DNA of 64,000 bases, taken from assembly GCF_000348985.1 (NCBI RefSeq), contig NC_035930.1, positions 310,001-374,000 of the forward strand, written 5' to 3'. A program made the position numbers and the translations under genes. How positions within the stretch are numbered: the stretch's first letter is position 1; each line of letters starts with the position of its first letter. Below are positions 30,002-40,050 of the stretch, one piece after another. The notes under the pieces were generated by a model. It saw nothing but the letters and a program-made list of their open reading frames with translations. It searched no databases and had not been told where the DNA came from. Source of the stretch: Huiozyma naganishii CBS 8797. Its lineage: Eukaryota > Ascomycota > Saccharomycetes > Saccharomycetales > Saccharomycetaceae.

Positions 30002-33000
30002 ATGACAGATGGAAGCGTGCACATGCTGGAGTTTAACCTGGCAGAGTACTTGACGAGGTTTCAAATCGCAAATAAGGACGAGTTCCCCCCCGTGGACAGC
30101 CCGTCAAGCGACTTGAATGCAGTCACGGACCGGTTGGCCGTATCGCCGGAACAGATTAACGACCAGGAGACATTCGACACGTTGGTCGATCTCTGTCACG
30201 GGTTTGTGCATCTGCAGGTGAAATTGCAGAGCCAATTGACATACCTCGTGAGTTCATCTCTAAGCAACGTGGCCAACGACATCAATGCGAACATCTCAAA
30301 CACATCGGACTATAACGAACTGGCAGATTTAGTGCCACAATGGAAGAGTCTACTAGAGGCATACGGGTATCTTACCCATGCGCTTCTGTTTTTCCTGCAA
30401 GAGGACGTTCACAGGGTGGCTGCGGCTGCTTCTTCGTCTTCGTCGTCATCTAATCTGGGGCGGAACAGAAAATCCGCAACGAATGATGGAACGAGCAGCA
30501 GTCACAACGTAGAGTTATTCAAAAGAAGCTGTAGCCAGATTGAGTCTCTCTGTGAGACGACTTTGGCTGTCCTGGCGCTTAATCTGAGTACATTATTCCA
30601 AACGACACCGGAGAAGGATCTGTTTGTCGGACTGTTTACAAGACCTCTGTACTCGTTGATCGAGGTGGAGGCGTCAATCAAGTTGACGACTTTGAAATTG
30701 GTTGTTCAGAGGGTCCTTGCAGTCGCGGTAAAGAGCCACGGGCAAGCATCGAACGCACGGAGTGCAATCATGTCCAACCTAACATATTTTTTGCATCTTT
30801 CCAACTTCAACGCTGAGTTGCTAGCATTACTGTACCGGGAATACAACTACCCACAGTTAACAGAGGATGTCTTGAAGGAGATAAGTAGCAGGGACTTCAA
30901 CTCAAAGGATACTACAGGGCCAAGGTCCATTTCTATCTTCCTGATTAAGTTGTCTGATTTGTCACCGCTGATAATGCTGCGACAGATGTCTTTACTTCTT
31001 AGTCTTCTGAATAACAGTTCCATGACCCTCCGGTCCGCGATTGTCGAAGCTTGTGGTAATATTATAGTGAAATTGTCCAGTGACTCGGCCTCGTCACTAT
31101 CTCATAAACAACAAATCATGGTACTGATCGAACTGCTAGAGGAAAGATTTCAAGACTCTAACCCATACGTACGAACGAAAGCGATCCAGGGCTGCATCAA
31201 ACTGATCGACTTGAACGTCAAACTTGGCGAAAAACGATCTAGCATAACCAACCTGGCAGTACGGTCGCTGGGGGACAGGTCCTCCTTAGTGAGAAGAAAC
31301 ACGATCAAATTGCTGTCTAAACTACTCCTCAGACACCCCTTCAGCGGAATCAATGGTACTCAATTGAAATTGAGCCACTGGGAAAAATGCCTGGAGAAAG
31401 TGGAAGAGGAGACCTCCAAATACCCTATAAGCGAAGACGCCGTAGAGAGATTGGAACTTGCCCCTGAAAGGGAGGATCAAGACATGGATAACGCCGAATT
31501 GTCGAGACTGGAATCGCAGGCGGAAGCGATACAGTCAACTAACCCAGACGCGGTCCTCAAATTGAAGCTTTTGGTCGTGTATCATAAAGACGCAGTTGCG
31601 TTCATAAAAAGCATGCATAAAGCTGTCAGCGTCATATCTTCACTACTTCTCTCCAAGAACAGAAACGAAGTGTTAGAAGCGATGGATTTTTTGGTGCTAA
31701 CGGAAGCATTTGATCTTGAGCCAAGCAGGTCGGCCATTAAAAAAATGCTGCATTTGGTTTGGATCAAGGGCACGAACGATGAAGGTACCAGTATAGCAAC
31801 ACATCTAGTAGAATGTTACCAACAGTTATTTTTTACTGCCCCTGAAAACTATACACAGAAGCAGCGAGCATTCCATATCGCGATGAACGTGATTGAGATG
31901 ACCATCGGTGCGTCTGTCGCAGACTTGACGTCGTTGGAGAAATTACTTGGGATGATGTACGAGAAAAGACTCATAAACGCGCCTGTAATCGAAGTTTTGT
32001 GGGAGATATACAGCAGTGCTGGGAAAAGGGCAGAATCCAATGGGAAAGAGAGGTACGCCAAGGAACAGATTCACGGTTCCATCAATATACTGGGGATGTT
32101 GGCACTTGCCAATCATGAGATCGTTGCCAATGGGATGGATAATTTGCTGAGAGTTGGTTTGGGGGATGAGGGGACCACTGATCTTGTTTTATGTCGGTAT
32201 TCTTGCATAGCGTTACAAAGGTTGGCCCCAAAGAAAGGAAATCCAATATCGCCTATTGTTGCCACTTATAGTGAAGAGGAGGCTGTAAAAAAGATTTACA
32301 GCAAAATCATCGCGTATACTACCAGCTTGAAGTTTTATCCCATGTGTGAACAAGCCCTCAACGCGCTGTTCATGATTTCCTCTCAACCAGATGCAGTAGC
32401 ATCTAATATAATCAAAGAAAAGACAATGATGACTTTTGGGAAGCCGGACAGTTCGGACGACTCGATCATACCGCAAGAAATGACCCGTGTTTGTTCTTTA
32501 ACCCAACTGCTATTTATTGTTGGCCAAGTTGCTATTAGGATATTGGTGTACCTGGAAAAATGTGAGGCACAATTTAGAAAGAAGAAAATTGGTAAGGAAA
32601 CCGCAAGAGGGAAACACAAGGAAAGTGCAACAGAAAAATCTAATGGTGACCTTGCCAACGCTAGTAACGTTGAAGAAAAAGATAATGAGCTTGCTATGAT
32701 AGGAGGTACTAATGAAGATGACTTTAGCGACGCCATACAATTCGTAAAAGAAAACGAATTACTGTATCAGAAAAATTCGTTGTTGGGTAAGTTCTGTCCC
32801 ATAGTTGAAGAAATTGTGTCAAATTCAACGAGATTCAACGATGTGATGCTACAGCGGGTAGCTTCCCTCTGTTTGGAGAAGCTAATGTGTATTTCGTCAA
32901 AGTATTGTGAAAAGAGCCTTCCACTACTAATTACCGTTATGGAAAAATCGGAGGATCCAATAATCCGATCCAATGCAGTACTAGCCTTGGGTGATATGGC

Positions 33001-33517
33001 AGTCTGCTTCAATAATCTTGTTGACGAAAACACAGATTATCTATATCGCCGGTTACACGATGACAATCTGATGGTGCAACGAACGTGTTTGATGACAGTT
33101 ACGTTTTTGATTCTAGCTGGGCAAGTGAAGGTGAAGGGTCAATTGGGTGAGATGGCGAAATGTCTAGAGAACTCTGACCAAAATATTAGCGATATGTGTC
33201 GACTATTCTTTTCTGAATTGGCCACCAAGGACAACGCCATCTATAATGGGTTCATTGATATATTCAGTAATCTATCAGCGGACAAGCAGCTGGGCAAGGA
33301 AAGTTTCAAAAAGATTATTAAGTTCCTACTATCCTTCATCGATAAAGACAGACATCAGAAACAGCTCAGTGAAAAACTGATTGGTAGACTAGGGAAGTGC
33401 TCCACGCAAAAACAATGGGATGATATTGCATTTGTATTGAGTAACTTATCCTTTACAAATGAGAGAATTTCCGCAATACTGGAAGAAGGGTTCAAAATGG
33501 TTTCGGTCCAGGAGTAA
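30002..33517 (+). CDS. YCS4: Ycs4, condensin HEAT-repeat subunit (CAP-D2)
   Basis: The 1171-aa protein is near the S. cerevisiae length (1176). HEAT-like helices run throughout, for example YVRTKAIQGCIKLIDLNVK, SSLVRRNTIKLLSKLLLRHP and the hallmark IIRSNAVLALGDMAVCFNN with NLMVQRTCLMTVTFLILAGQ at the Cnd1 domain. The N-terminus has a serine run at about 140-148. A lysine/glutamate-rich linker lies at about 860-910. Condensin compacts mitotic chromosomes and rDNA. In S. cerevisiae the gene is YLR272C, so its position between CSI2 and PHO80 is a rearrangement. Confidence 0.97.
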   Translation: MTDGSVHMLEFNLAEYLTRFQIANKDEFPPVDSPSSDLNAVTDRLAVSPEQINDQETFDTLVDLCHGFVHLQVKLQSQLTYLVSSSLSNVANDINANISNTSDYNELADLVPQWKSLLEAYGYLTHALLFFLQEDVHRVAAAASSSSSSSNLGRNRKSATNDGTSSSHNVELFKRSCSQIESLCETTLAVLALNLSTLFQTTPEKDLFVGLFTRPLYSLIEVEASIKLTTLKLVVQRVLAVAVKSHGQASNARSAIMSNLTYFLHLSNFNAELLALLYREYNYPQLTEDVLKEISSRDFNSKDTTGPRSISIFLIKLSDLSPLIMLRQMSLLLSLLNNSSMTLRSAIVEACGNIIVKLSSDSASSLSHKQQIMVLIELLEERFQDSNPYVRTKAIQGCIKLIDLNVKLGEKRSSITNLAVRSLGDRSSLVRRNTIKLLSKLLLRHPFSGINGTQLKLSHWEKCLEKVEEETSKYPISEDAVERLELAPEREDQDMDNAELSRLESQAEAIQSTNPDAVLKLKLLVVYHKDAVAFIKSMHKAVSVISSLLLSKNRNEVLEAMDFLVLTEAFDLEPSRSAIKKMLHLVWIKGTNDEGTSIATHLVECYQQLFFTAPENYTQKQRAFHIAMNVIEMTIGASVADLTSLEKLLGMMYEKRLINAPVIEVLWEIYSSAGKRAESNGKERYAKEQIHGSINILGMLALANHEIVANGMDNLLRVGLGDEGTTDLVLCRYSCIALQRLAPKKGNPISPIVATYSEEEAVKKIYSKIIAYTTSLKFYPMCEQALNALFMISSQPDAVASNIIKEKTMMTFGKPDSSDDSIIPQEMTRVCSLTQLLFIVGQVAIRILVYLEKCEAQFRKKKIGKETARGKHKESATEKSNGDLANASNVEEKDNELAMIGGTNEDDFSDAIQFVKENELLYQKNSLLGKFCPIVEEIVSNSTRFNDVMLQRVASLCLEKLMCISSKYCEKSLPLLITVMEKSEDPIIRSNAVLALGDMAVCFNNLVDENTDYLYRRLHDDNLMVQRTCLMTVTFLILAGQVKVKGQLGEMAKCLENSDQNISDMCRLFFSELATKDNAIYNGFIDIFSNLSADKQLGKESFKKIIKFLLSFIDKDRHQKQLSEKLIGRLGKCSTQKQWDDIAFVLSNLSFTNERISAILEEGFKMVSVQE

Positions 33518-34380
33518 GACCGTCGTTCGTACGATTTTTGATTTGGTTTACATTCATAGACGTATACAAGACTCAAAACATGTTGCATTCCCAAAATAGT
33601 TGAGATTCATAGCATGGTGGGTAACCTAAAACGATAGATAGGAAAACATCGCCACTTGCGGCATACCAGAACAAAGGAGCTTGTTGCGATATGGCCTGGT
33701 TCTGTACATATCCTTTTTTTCTCATTTTTGGAGCTGTAAATAACCGCTTTACCCGTATAGTTTACATCGACACTCTACCGCAACGGCCCCTTGATTGCAC
33801 CTCCTCCGTTTCCTTTATTTCTAAAGTGCACGTGGACGGAGACACCGCTGGCAGAGTTCACGTTGGTTGTTCTATTCGAGTATTGTACCACCCCATGTGA
33901 CCCGTATCGTATCGCATGATCCAATCAATAATGGGCACGTTTTTTTCCTGTAATTTTAAATTTTTTTCGCCGTTATAAGAATTCCATGCACGATTTATTT
34001 TGAACAAGTTTTCCAGGACAGGTATCGGACCCGGAAAATACGTGGGAAGAGAGCTTAGCAAGGTTGCCAAACACCCCCTGCTTCAGTTGTGCGTGATCGG
34101 ACAGTGTTTTTGACAGTTGACAGAATACACAAAACTGTTCCTTGTTTTTCCCGTTTAGCTTTAAGTCAGTTGTTAACCGCCAAATTATGTTCCATGAATC
34201 TGATTTCAGAATTTCATCTCACAGGTAGTTCTCCATAAAAATAAAGCGTACGCAATCCAAGCAGTTCACTTTTACTAAAGATTTGAAGCTATAACGTGTT
34301 CCAAATACACTCTATTTCATATCTTTACTTTTCATTTAATATTATTTTCAAGGGATAGAATCTTTATTGCGTGGAACATC
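33518..34380. other. YCS4/PHO80 spacer
   Basis: About 860 bp without a credible frame or RNA gene. It should contain the YCS4 terminator and the PHO80 promoter. AT-rich tracts lie at 33945-33970 and 34315-34345. Confidence 0.5.
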
Positions 34381-35355
34381 ATGGCTGAGGGGGGCGTAGC
34401 GAAACAAGCTAACAGAAATGAAGAAACTACTGGGTGCGAAATACAGACTGTTTCTCTCCCATCGAATTTTTCCCTTTGTTCGAGATATGACTTGATTGCA
34501 CTTATTTCCAGAATGCTGGTATTCTTGATCCAAATCAATGACGATGCAGCGCAAAAGAAGACTGGACTCGCTGATAGCGGGAAGGGGGAAGCCACTGACG
34601 CTGCAGATACGGACGGCAGCTCGGAAACTAAATTGACTAGGTTCCATTCTAGTGTGCCACCACCAATATCAGTGTACAACTACCTTATACGACTGACAAA
34701 GTATTCAGCTTTGGAACCATCCGTGCTGTTAACGTCCATTTATTACATTGACCTTCTTTCGAGCGTTTATCCTGCATTTACGATAAATTCGTTGACTGTA
34801 CACAGATTCCTGTTGACCGCCACGACTGTGGCAAGTAAAGGGTTGTGTGATTCATTCTGTACTAATGCCCATTACGCTAAAGTCGGTGGTGTACAAGGTA
34901 GCGAGTTGAATATTTTGGAGAGCGAGTTTTTAAAAAAAATTAACTATAGAGTACTACCGCGAGATGACAACATTACATGGTGCAAGTATGAACATCGTGC
35001 ACATGAATTTACAATCTACAATAAAGCAGCACTCACAAATGTCTCAAAGCCTACACATACGCAGAGAAACAGCGGCTACAATGTGTTGCAAATGTATTAT
35101 CATAAGATTATACAACTGGTCGGTAAGTTTAGCTCAAGTCTAGATAAGTCCAAAAAGGCAAACTACGTGTTTGAGAACGTACCTGGTATGTCCTCCGCAC
35201 TGTCAACAGAGAAAAAACCTGCATTGAAAAGACATTTGGATCATAACGATCAAAAAAACCAGCCAGACTTTATTCTTGCTGTTAAAAAATCATCAACCTC
35301 CCCGTATACCTTCAAAAAGCATGTCACAGAAGAACTGAAGTTCCAAAAGGATTGA
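34381..35355 (+). CDS. PHO80: Pho80, cyclin partner of Pho85
   Basis: A 324-aa Pho80-type cyclin (S. cerevisiae 293). The cyclin box has YDLIALISRMLVFLIQIND, FHSSVPPPISVYNYLIRLTK, YIDLLSSVYPAFTINSLTVH and HRFLLTATTVASKGLCDSF. The sequence continues with LNILESEFLKKINYRVLPRD. A roughly 30-residue Gly/Ala/Asp-rich insert at about 57-83 and a lysine-rich C-terminal tail account for the added length. With Pho85 it phosphorylates Pho4 and keeps phosphate genes off in high phosphate. In S. cerevisiae PHO80 (YOL001W) is the last gene before CEN15, which matters for the gene-poor region to its right. Confidence 0.95.
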   Translation: MAEGGVAKQANRNEETTGCEIQTVSLPSNFSLCSRYDLIALISRMLVFLIQINDDAAQKKTGLADSGKGEATDAADTDGSSETKLTRFHSSVPPPISVYNYLIRLTKYSALEPSVLLTSIYYIDLLSSVYPAFTINSLTVHRFLLTATTVASKGLCDSFCTNAHYAKVGGVQGSELNILESEFLKKINYRVLPRDDNITWCKYEHRAHEFTIYNKAALTNVSKPTHTQRNSGYNVLQMYYHKIIQLVGKFSSSLDKSKKANYVFENVPGMSSALSTEKKPALKRHLDHNDQKNQPDFILAVKKSSTSPYTFKKHVTEELKFQKD

Positions 35356-35849
35356 AAAACATTATTTTGGTTCTCAAGTTTTCATCACATATATATAATA
35401 ATATCCCGCCCAAATTTAACTACATGAAAAAAGGAAAACGCTTTCTCATGACTGTAGTACAAGTGTAGCATTATTACTTTCATCTAAATCGGTTGTATAT
35501 ATCCAGTTCACTCGTCGTTTTTGTTACATTGAAACTTCAGGGAAATGATCTTACAATTAATTGACAGCCACTCGATGTACATTCTGTAACCATACATAAT
35601 TTAAGAAGTGTCTAAAGAAAGGTCTCCTTCTTCTCACTTAGGTCCCATTAATTGGTGTGGAAAGTGGGCTTTTTCCTTTGACAGTCACTCCTTTTAATCG
35701 ATCGACGTCTTTATGGGGATGAAGATCGTAAAGCATCAACTTTTTATCAGGGACAGTAATTGCGGTTTTGTTCAGTTTCTTAAGAGCAAAAATGGCTCAG
35801 ATCTCTGCTTGACCCAAACGCTGTCTTTAGCGAAGTTACTTGGTCAATA
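35356..35849. other. PHO80 3' flank without genes
   Basis: Nothing coding is recognised. ATCACATA at 35383-35390 followed by an AT run resembles a weak CDEI-like word, but no CDEIII-like partner lies at the expected distance. Confidence 0.45.
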
Positions 35850-36087
35850 ATTTTACTTGCGATATCTTTAACATCTATTTCTTTCTATGAAGATGATTGT
35901 TGATCGATATTCAGAGAAGCTACAAGGCTTAAGACAATTCTGCATGGTCTGGCTATATATGTAATAAAATACCTGTGGGGAGCACGTATCAAACAAATCC
36001 ATCAACCGGGATTACAGTGTCTGGTGGCGTTCGTGTAACTGGTGGCCAGTCAGTTAGTTTTGGAGACTCCCCCAATATGTACTAATT
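35850..36087 (-). repeat. Diverged solo LTR (family B), minus orientation
   Basis: The reverse complement of this segment aligns over more than 170 bp with 36185-36375. Blocks match in the same order: GGGAGTCTCC/GGGAGTCCCC, CTGACTGGCCACCA/GCTGGCTGGCCACCA, ACACTGTAATCCCGG/ACACTGTGAACCCTGG, CATATATAGCC/CATATATAACC, GAAGCTTCTCTGA/GTAGCTTCTCTGA. A TATA-like element sits in the middle, as in yeast LTRs. Its start has lost the TG tip (AATTAG versus TGTTAG). The far end is not defined. Confidence 0.6.
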
Positions 36088-36184
36088 ATGCCAATTTTTA
36101 ATAGATAGTGAAAAAGTTAGTTTTTTAAATACGTGAAATTTTCTAATTTCTCTGAAACATATAGAAAAAGGTAAAGACAGTTTC

Positions 36185-36455
36185 TGTTAGGATGATTTGT
36201 GGGAGTCCCCGAATATAGCTGGCTGGCCACCAATTATACAACGGCACTGAACACTGTGAACCCTGGTAAGGGAATTGCTCAATAAATGCACCCTGTAGAT
36301 ACTTCCGAATCATATATAACCTGGCAATGCAGTCTTGTCACAGACTTTGAAGCTTCTCTGAAAATGAACCAAGGAATACAACGGGAATTAACCAAGAATA
36401 ACTAATTAACTAATAATCATCGCAAGGTACAACCAACGGGTCGACTACAGTATAC
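36185..36455 (+). repeat. Diverged solo LTR (family B), plus orientation
   Basis: It begins with a typical LTR tip, TGTTAGGATG, followed by GGGAGTCCCC and, about 120 bp on, the TATA-like CATATATAACC. It is the head-to-head partner of 35850-36087, with a 97-bp spacer. Homology to the partner runs to about 36375; the 3' end is estimated. No internal retroelement sequence follows. Confidence 0.6.
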
Positions 36456-36942
36456 ACTTAGAAAATAACTAACAGTAGCTAACTTATATAACTAGCTAGT
36501 CTAACCTGTAGATTTCTAAGACTATAAAGGATGTCTTTAACTTCGGAAGACATAGTGTATATGATAAGTGACGCACTGGTTCACCCTCTTATATATTGTA
36601 CATAAGTGATGAAGACGTAAGGTCTTCATCCAACAGAAAACTTCTTCTGCTATATCTCAGTTTGCGTCGGCATACTTTGTCTGTCACGTGCAATTCGTAC
36701 TTGATGATGTGTCACAGGTTTACTTCCTGCACCCCGTCGCAACAGTAGCCTGTGGGAGTGAATTACAATCAGACCCCCTTAAACCCAAGCTTCACTAAGT
36801 GTTGTGTGGAAAGCGTTTGTAAACCAAAGGCTCCTGCACACATCAAGCTGTATAAGATAAAAACATGTAAGTTTATAGCTTCAGAGCTACAAAAGCTGAA
36901 TATGCTGTAACAGAAATACCACTACTCTACCCAATACTCCTC

Positions 36943-37051
36943 TTGGGAAACAAAATTTCAAATTTCGTATCCTATGATAAACAAAACATTTTTTTCGTGA
37001 ATAATGAGTGGTTAAAATTTAAAATATTAACTACAAAATAAATCAGGTGAT
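36943..37051 (-). other. Centromere-like motif arrangement (possible relic)
   Basis: Read on the minus strand: ATCACCTG (37051-37044) differs by one base from CDEI RTCACRTG. It is followed by 93 bp with 75 A/T (about 81%), then TTTCCCAA (36950-36943), one base from the CDEIII core TTTCCGAA. The order and spacing are those of a yeast point centromere. PHO80, the neighbour of CEN15 in S. cerevisiae, is the next gene. The essential CCG triplet is CCC here, so a functional canonical centromere is unlikely. A decayed one, a lineage-specific variant or chance are the options. Confidence 0.25.
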
Positions 37052-37295
37052 CTTTTAAGATTATTTATTAAAATTAATAACTTTAAAATAATATCAAATG
37101 TGTGTGCAATCAAAACAAAATTATTGTTAATAAATAAATATAACCTTGTCACTATAGAGCAATAATGCAGATTTGTTTTTTTTGTATGATGTTATTTGTT
37201 GGTTCGTAAATGAAACACATCGTTGAGGACTGTTAACTTGAAGGAAAAAACCGACACAACACTTAAAGATATAATTGCACTGGGTGTTGGGATAT
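37052..37295. other. Very AT-rich spacer
   Basis: The wider block 36981-37140 has only 27 G/C in 160 bases by my count. ARS or centromere-flanking DNA is possible. No frame or RNA is recognised. Confidence 0.5.
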
Positions 37296-37545
37296 TGTTG
37301 GGATAATGCTTAAAATGCCAACATTACCGATTTGTTATCTATTACCCAAAATGGAAACATCCTGAGTTTGTCGATGAGGTGAAAAACCTTCTCACCTATA
37401 AAAGACGAACGTATGTAAAATAGTACTGTATATTACGTATCTACCACTGAGTACAGTGAACAAAATCTACTATGGATTCTACCCTTAATACTTCCTTTAT
37501 ACAATCACTGGCTACACTGCAACACTGGGTTAGTTTTGTAAAGGT
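37296..37545 (+). repeat. Solo LTR (family C, copy 1)
   Basis: It starts TGTTGGGATAATGC, the tip style of Ty1/Ty4-type LTRs; a second TGTTGGGATA lies just before it at 37285-37294. It aligns with 39194-39440 through TGCCAACA, CCAAAATGGAAACAT, TATAAAAG and a downstream block around GATTCTAC...CACTGGCTACACTGCAACA. A 64-codon frame from ATG 37472 overlaps the end and is probably not a gene. The 3' boundary is approximate. Confidence 0.55.
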
Positions 37546-38023
37546 TATTTGTATATTGTTTATACTCTTTTGTCATTTAACAGGGACTCAATACATTGCC
37601 TTTCCTATCTCATTGATTATGCTATCATTTCCAACCCATCTGGTTTCACTCGCGTTCATCAAATGAGTCTAGTAAACTACACGGGAGCTTCCAGCTCGTT
37701 GAGCTATAAAATCAGAATATGATCCCTTACGGACTGTTCTAAAAGAAACGTTTTCATGCAAAGAGCTATTGTCGAGATAATCTTCCTATAGCTTTACACA
37801 ACACTTTATGTAGACTTGAGCCTGCAAGTGACGGCTGCAGGGACCCTAGTAATTTCTACATCTGCAGCCAGTTGGGGCCGTTGGGCTGTTTCAACCCCAT
37901 GGGCATATCTGTCGATCGATTGAGTGATTCTACTATCTCCTACAGAAGGACACCTGGGATTCAACATAGTTTGCAGTTATGGGTTTATTGATTCTGCCGG
38001 TCCCGTCATTAGTTACCTGTTCG

Positions 38024-38353
38024 AAATGGCGCGTTTATTGTGTTTACTATGCGTAGCTGGTACTTCATTGAGTGGTGTGACGGTCATTGATACCTCAGAT
38101 ATTCCCACAGGAAGACGCACAAATTTCAACACAGCCCCCTATATCACATCCTTTCTTTGATTACGTAGGCAGTTTCCAAAATGCCGAAGCTCGGGATTTC
38201 CGTAAGCGTATGCGGTTGCTCGAAAAAGACGCAGGAAAAGCTTCAACGCATAGTCACACACATACATACTCAATCGAGACAGAAAAAGACATACACGGAG
38301 GGTGTGACTCTGTTTACAAACAACGGAAGTACCTTGTAGGTATATGCTGTTGA
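38024..38353 (+). other. Possible frameshifted secreted-protein relic
   Basis: An ATG at 38024 begins a hydrophobic, signal-peptide-like stretch (MARLLCLLCVAGTSLSGVTV) that stops at 38158-38160. An overlapping frame one base on (38087-38353) continues with charged, coding-like sequence (NAEARDFRKRMRLLEKDAGK) and ends with two cysteines. The two could be parts of one small gene broken by a frameshift in the overlap. I see no family motif and both could be chance. Confidence 0.25.
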
Positions 38354-38425
38354 ATAATAGCTTGTCTCAGAAACCAATTGCCTAAAACGATAACGCCTAA
38401 ACCATTGGAAAAGGTGTGTACAGGT

Positions 38426-39043
38426 TCACACTGTCAAAAACATTAGTTCATAAGCAGATTCAGTGGCATCTGCTGAAAAGTATATTATATCTTTATTATG
38501 CAACTCAACATACCGACTTTTTGGAAGCGGTGATTCATTTAATGAGGTCCCGTTGACAGAGTCCAGGTCAATTATGTAAGGCACCAATTTTGAATCCTTC
38601 TCTCTGAATTGTATCACACAATGCTGCTTGGAACAGCCTTCATCGGACACTCCAATGTCGCAGAAGAACTGTTGACGAGGAGTGTCATAAGGTAGATTTG
38701 AAGGCAAGTGACTGCCCACTTCCCTACCTATCAAATAACAACTTTGAGATTCTAACCGATATTCGGCAATTACGTTCTTACTCTTCCGATTCAGCAAAAC
38801 CGCTTTGAAGATTTGTCGCTCTGTAGGCGGTGTGTATGTTGCCTCCCAGTATTGATGAGGCGAAATTGCATCCGCTGGTTTCGTGTACATTGAAGTTGTT
38901 CCCTTTTTACCACGCGCATCGCGCTCTAACAGGCCGGAAGGTTCAAATATAGGTAACACTGCTCTTCTTGGTGAAAGGTCCCTAAAATTGGATTTGTGGT
39001 AGTTACCTGACTGGGAATAGCGACTCATATTGCTTTCCTGCAT
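38426..39043 (-). CDS. PML1: Pml1, FHA subunit of the RES pre-mRNA retention and splicing complex
   Basis: A 205-aa protein, matching S. cerevisiae Pml1 (204). The disordered Arg/Ser N-terminus binds Snu17 in the yeast RES complex. The FHA domain occupies about residues 85-205 with YLIGREVGSHLPSNLP, the hallmark SKQHCVIQFRE and DLDSVNGTSLNESPLP. The first ATG is at 39043; a second at residue 6 (MSRYSQSGN) is also plausible. S. cerevisiae orthologue: YLR016C. Confidence 0.93.
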   Translation of the reverse strand: MQESNMSRYSQSGNYHKSNFRDLSPRRAVLPIFEPSGLLERDARGKKGTTSMYTKPADAISPHQYWEATYTPPTERQIFKAVLLNRKSKNVIAEYRLESQSCYLIGREVGSHLPSNLPYDTPRQQFFCDIGVSDEGCSKQHCVIQFREKDSKLVPYIIDLDSVNGTSLNESPLPKSRYVELHNKDIIYFSADATESAYELMFLTV

Positions 39044-39193
39044 TTCCTATTTGTGTGTAACATTTCTCCCCCTACTATGCTAAGATACCTCAAGGGCAGG
39101 GCCTTGTTCAATTTCTTAAAATAAAAAAAAAGTTTCACGACGTCAGTTACTCCTAGTTGCGCAAGTTCAGCAAGTCGATTATCTAAAAAGAGC

Positions 39194-39440
39194 TGTTTTG
39201 GGGTATTGTCTAAATGCCAACACACCGTTTACTAAGTACTATCCAAAATGGAAACATTGTATAGACAACATGTTCTCCTAAAAACGACGTGTTGGTATAT
39301 AAAAGGAGAACTTATGTAAACACACATGCATTTACCCCATTGATCTCACTGAAGAAAAATTAATGGTAAATTCTGAATCTACAATGAATCTAATTCAACC
39401 ACTACTGAGCTTGCAACAAGCTGTTTACTTTTGGGCTACG
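39194..39440 (+). repeat. Solo LTR (family C, copy 2)
   Basis: It starts TGTTTTGGGGTATTG and aligns with 37296-37545: AATGCCAACA, CCAAAATGGAAACAT, TATAAAAGGAGAACTTATGTAA, then AATCTAC...CCACTACTGAGCTTGCAACA. It lies about 150 bp upstream of the PML1 start in opposite orientation, so it may influence that promoter. The 3' boundary is approximate. Confidence 0.55.
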
Positions 39441-40050
39441 TGAGAGGTTAGGTAACTTGAAGAGTTTTACACGAGGACCCTATTTGTCAACTAGACGTTG
39501 TGCCCAGACTGACGAGCTCAAAATCCTCGCTAGGCACACTTATTGGTCCCCCCAGTAGAATGTTTTGGTCTAATTATTTTTAAATACGCTATTCATACAT
39601 CAGAGAAAAGAGATAGCCTTCTTGTCCACCACTTCACTGCTTTGTTAAAAGTGTCATGTTAAGCAAGAATCAATTTGATAAAATTTTGCTTTGTCTTTAT
39701 ACTTCACTGTTGCTAGGAAAAATCTGCCAACCGTGTTTTGCATTGTTGCTGAGAATTTTTCGAGTAGTGATATCAGCATAGATGTAGAGGGGCTAGGGGC
39801 AGTGGAATACATTGTTAAGAGCAAAGGCTCTGTGATATGGCAGAATCCGTAAACTTGAAGAAGCCCTAGCATTTCGTCGTCATAAATGATTTTCAAATAT
39901 ATTTGAAAAATTTAGCGAACTTCTTGTGATACTTCCATAACTAGACGTGTAGGATGCGGCTCGGTAAAACTAACAGGCTTACAGGGAACCGGTGCGTGTT
40001 GAAGTGGAATTGAGAGCGGTGAGGCAAAAGTCTATTTGGTCTGTAGTAAA
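39441..40050. other. CTK2 upstream region
   Basis: No gene is supported. A minus-strand 80-codon frame at 39654-39896 lacks any motif. The CTK2 promoter should lie in the right part. Confidence 0.45.
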
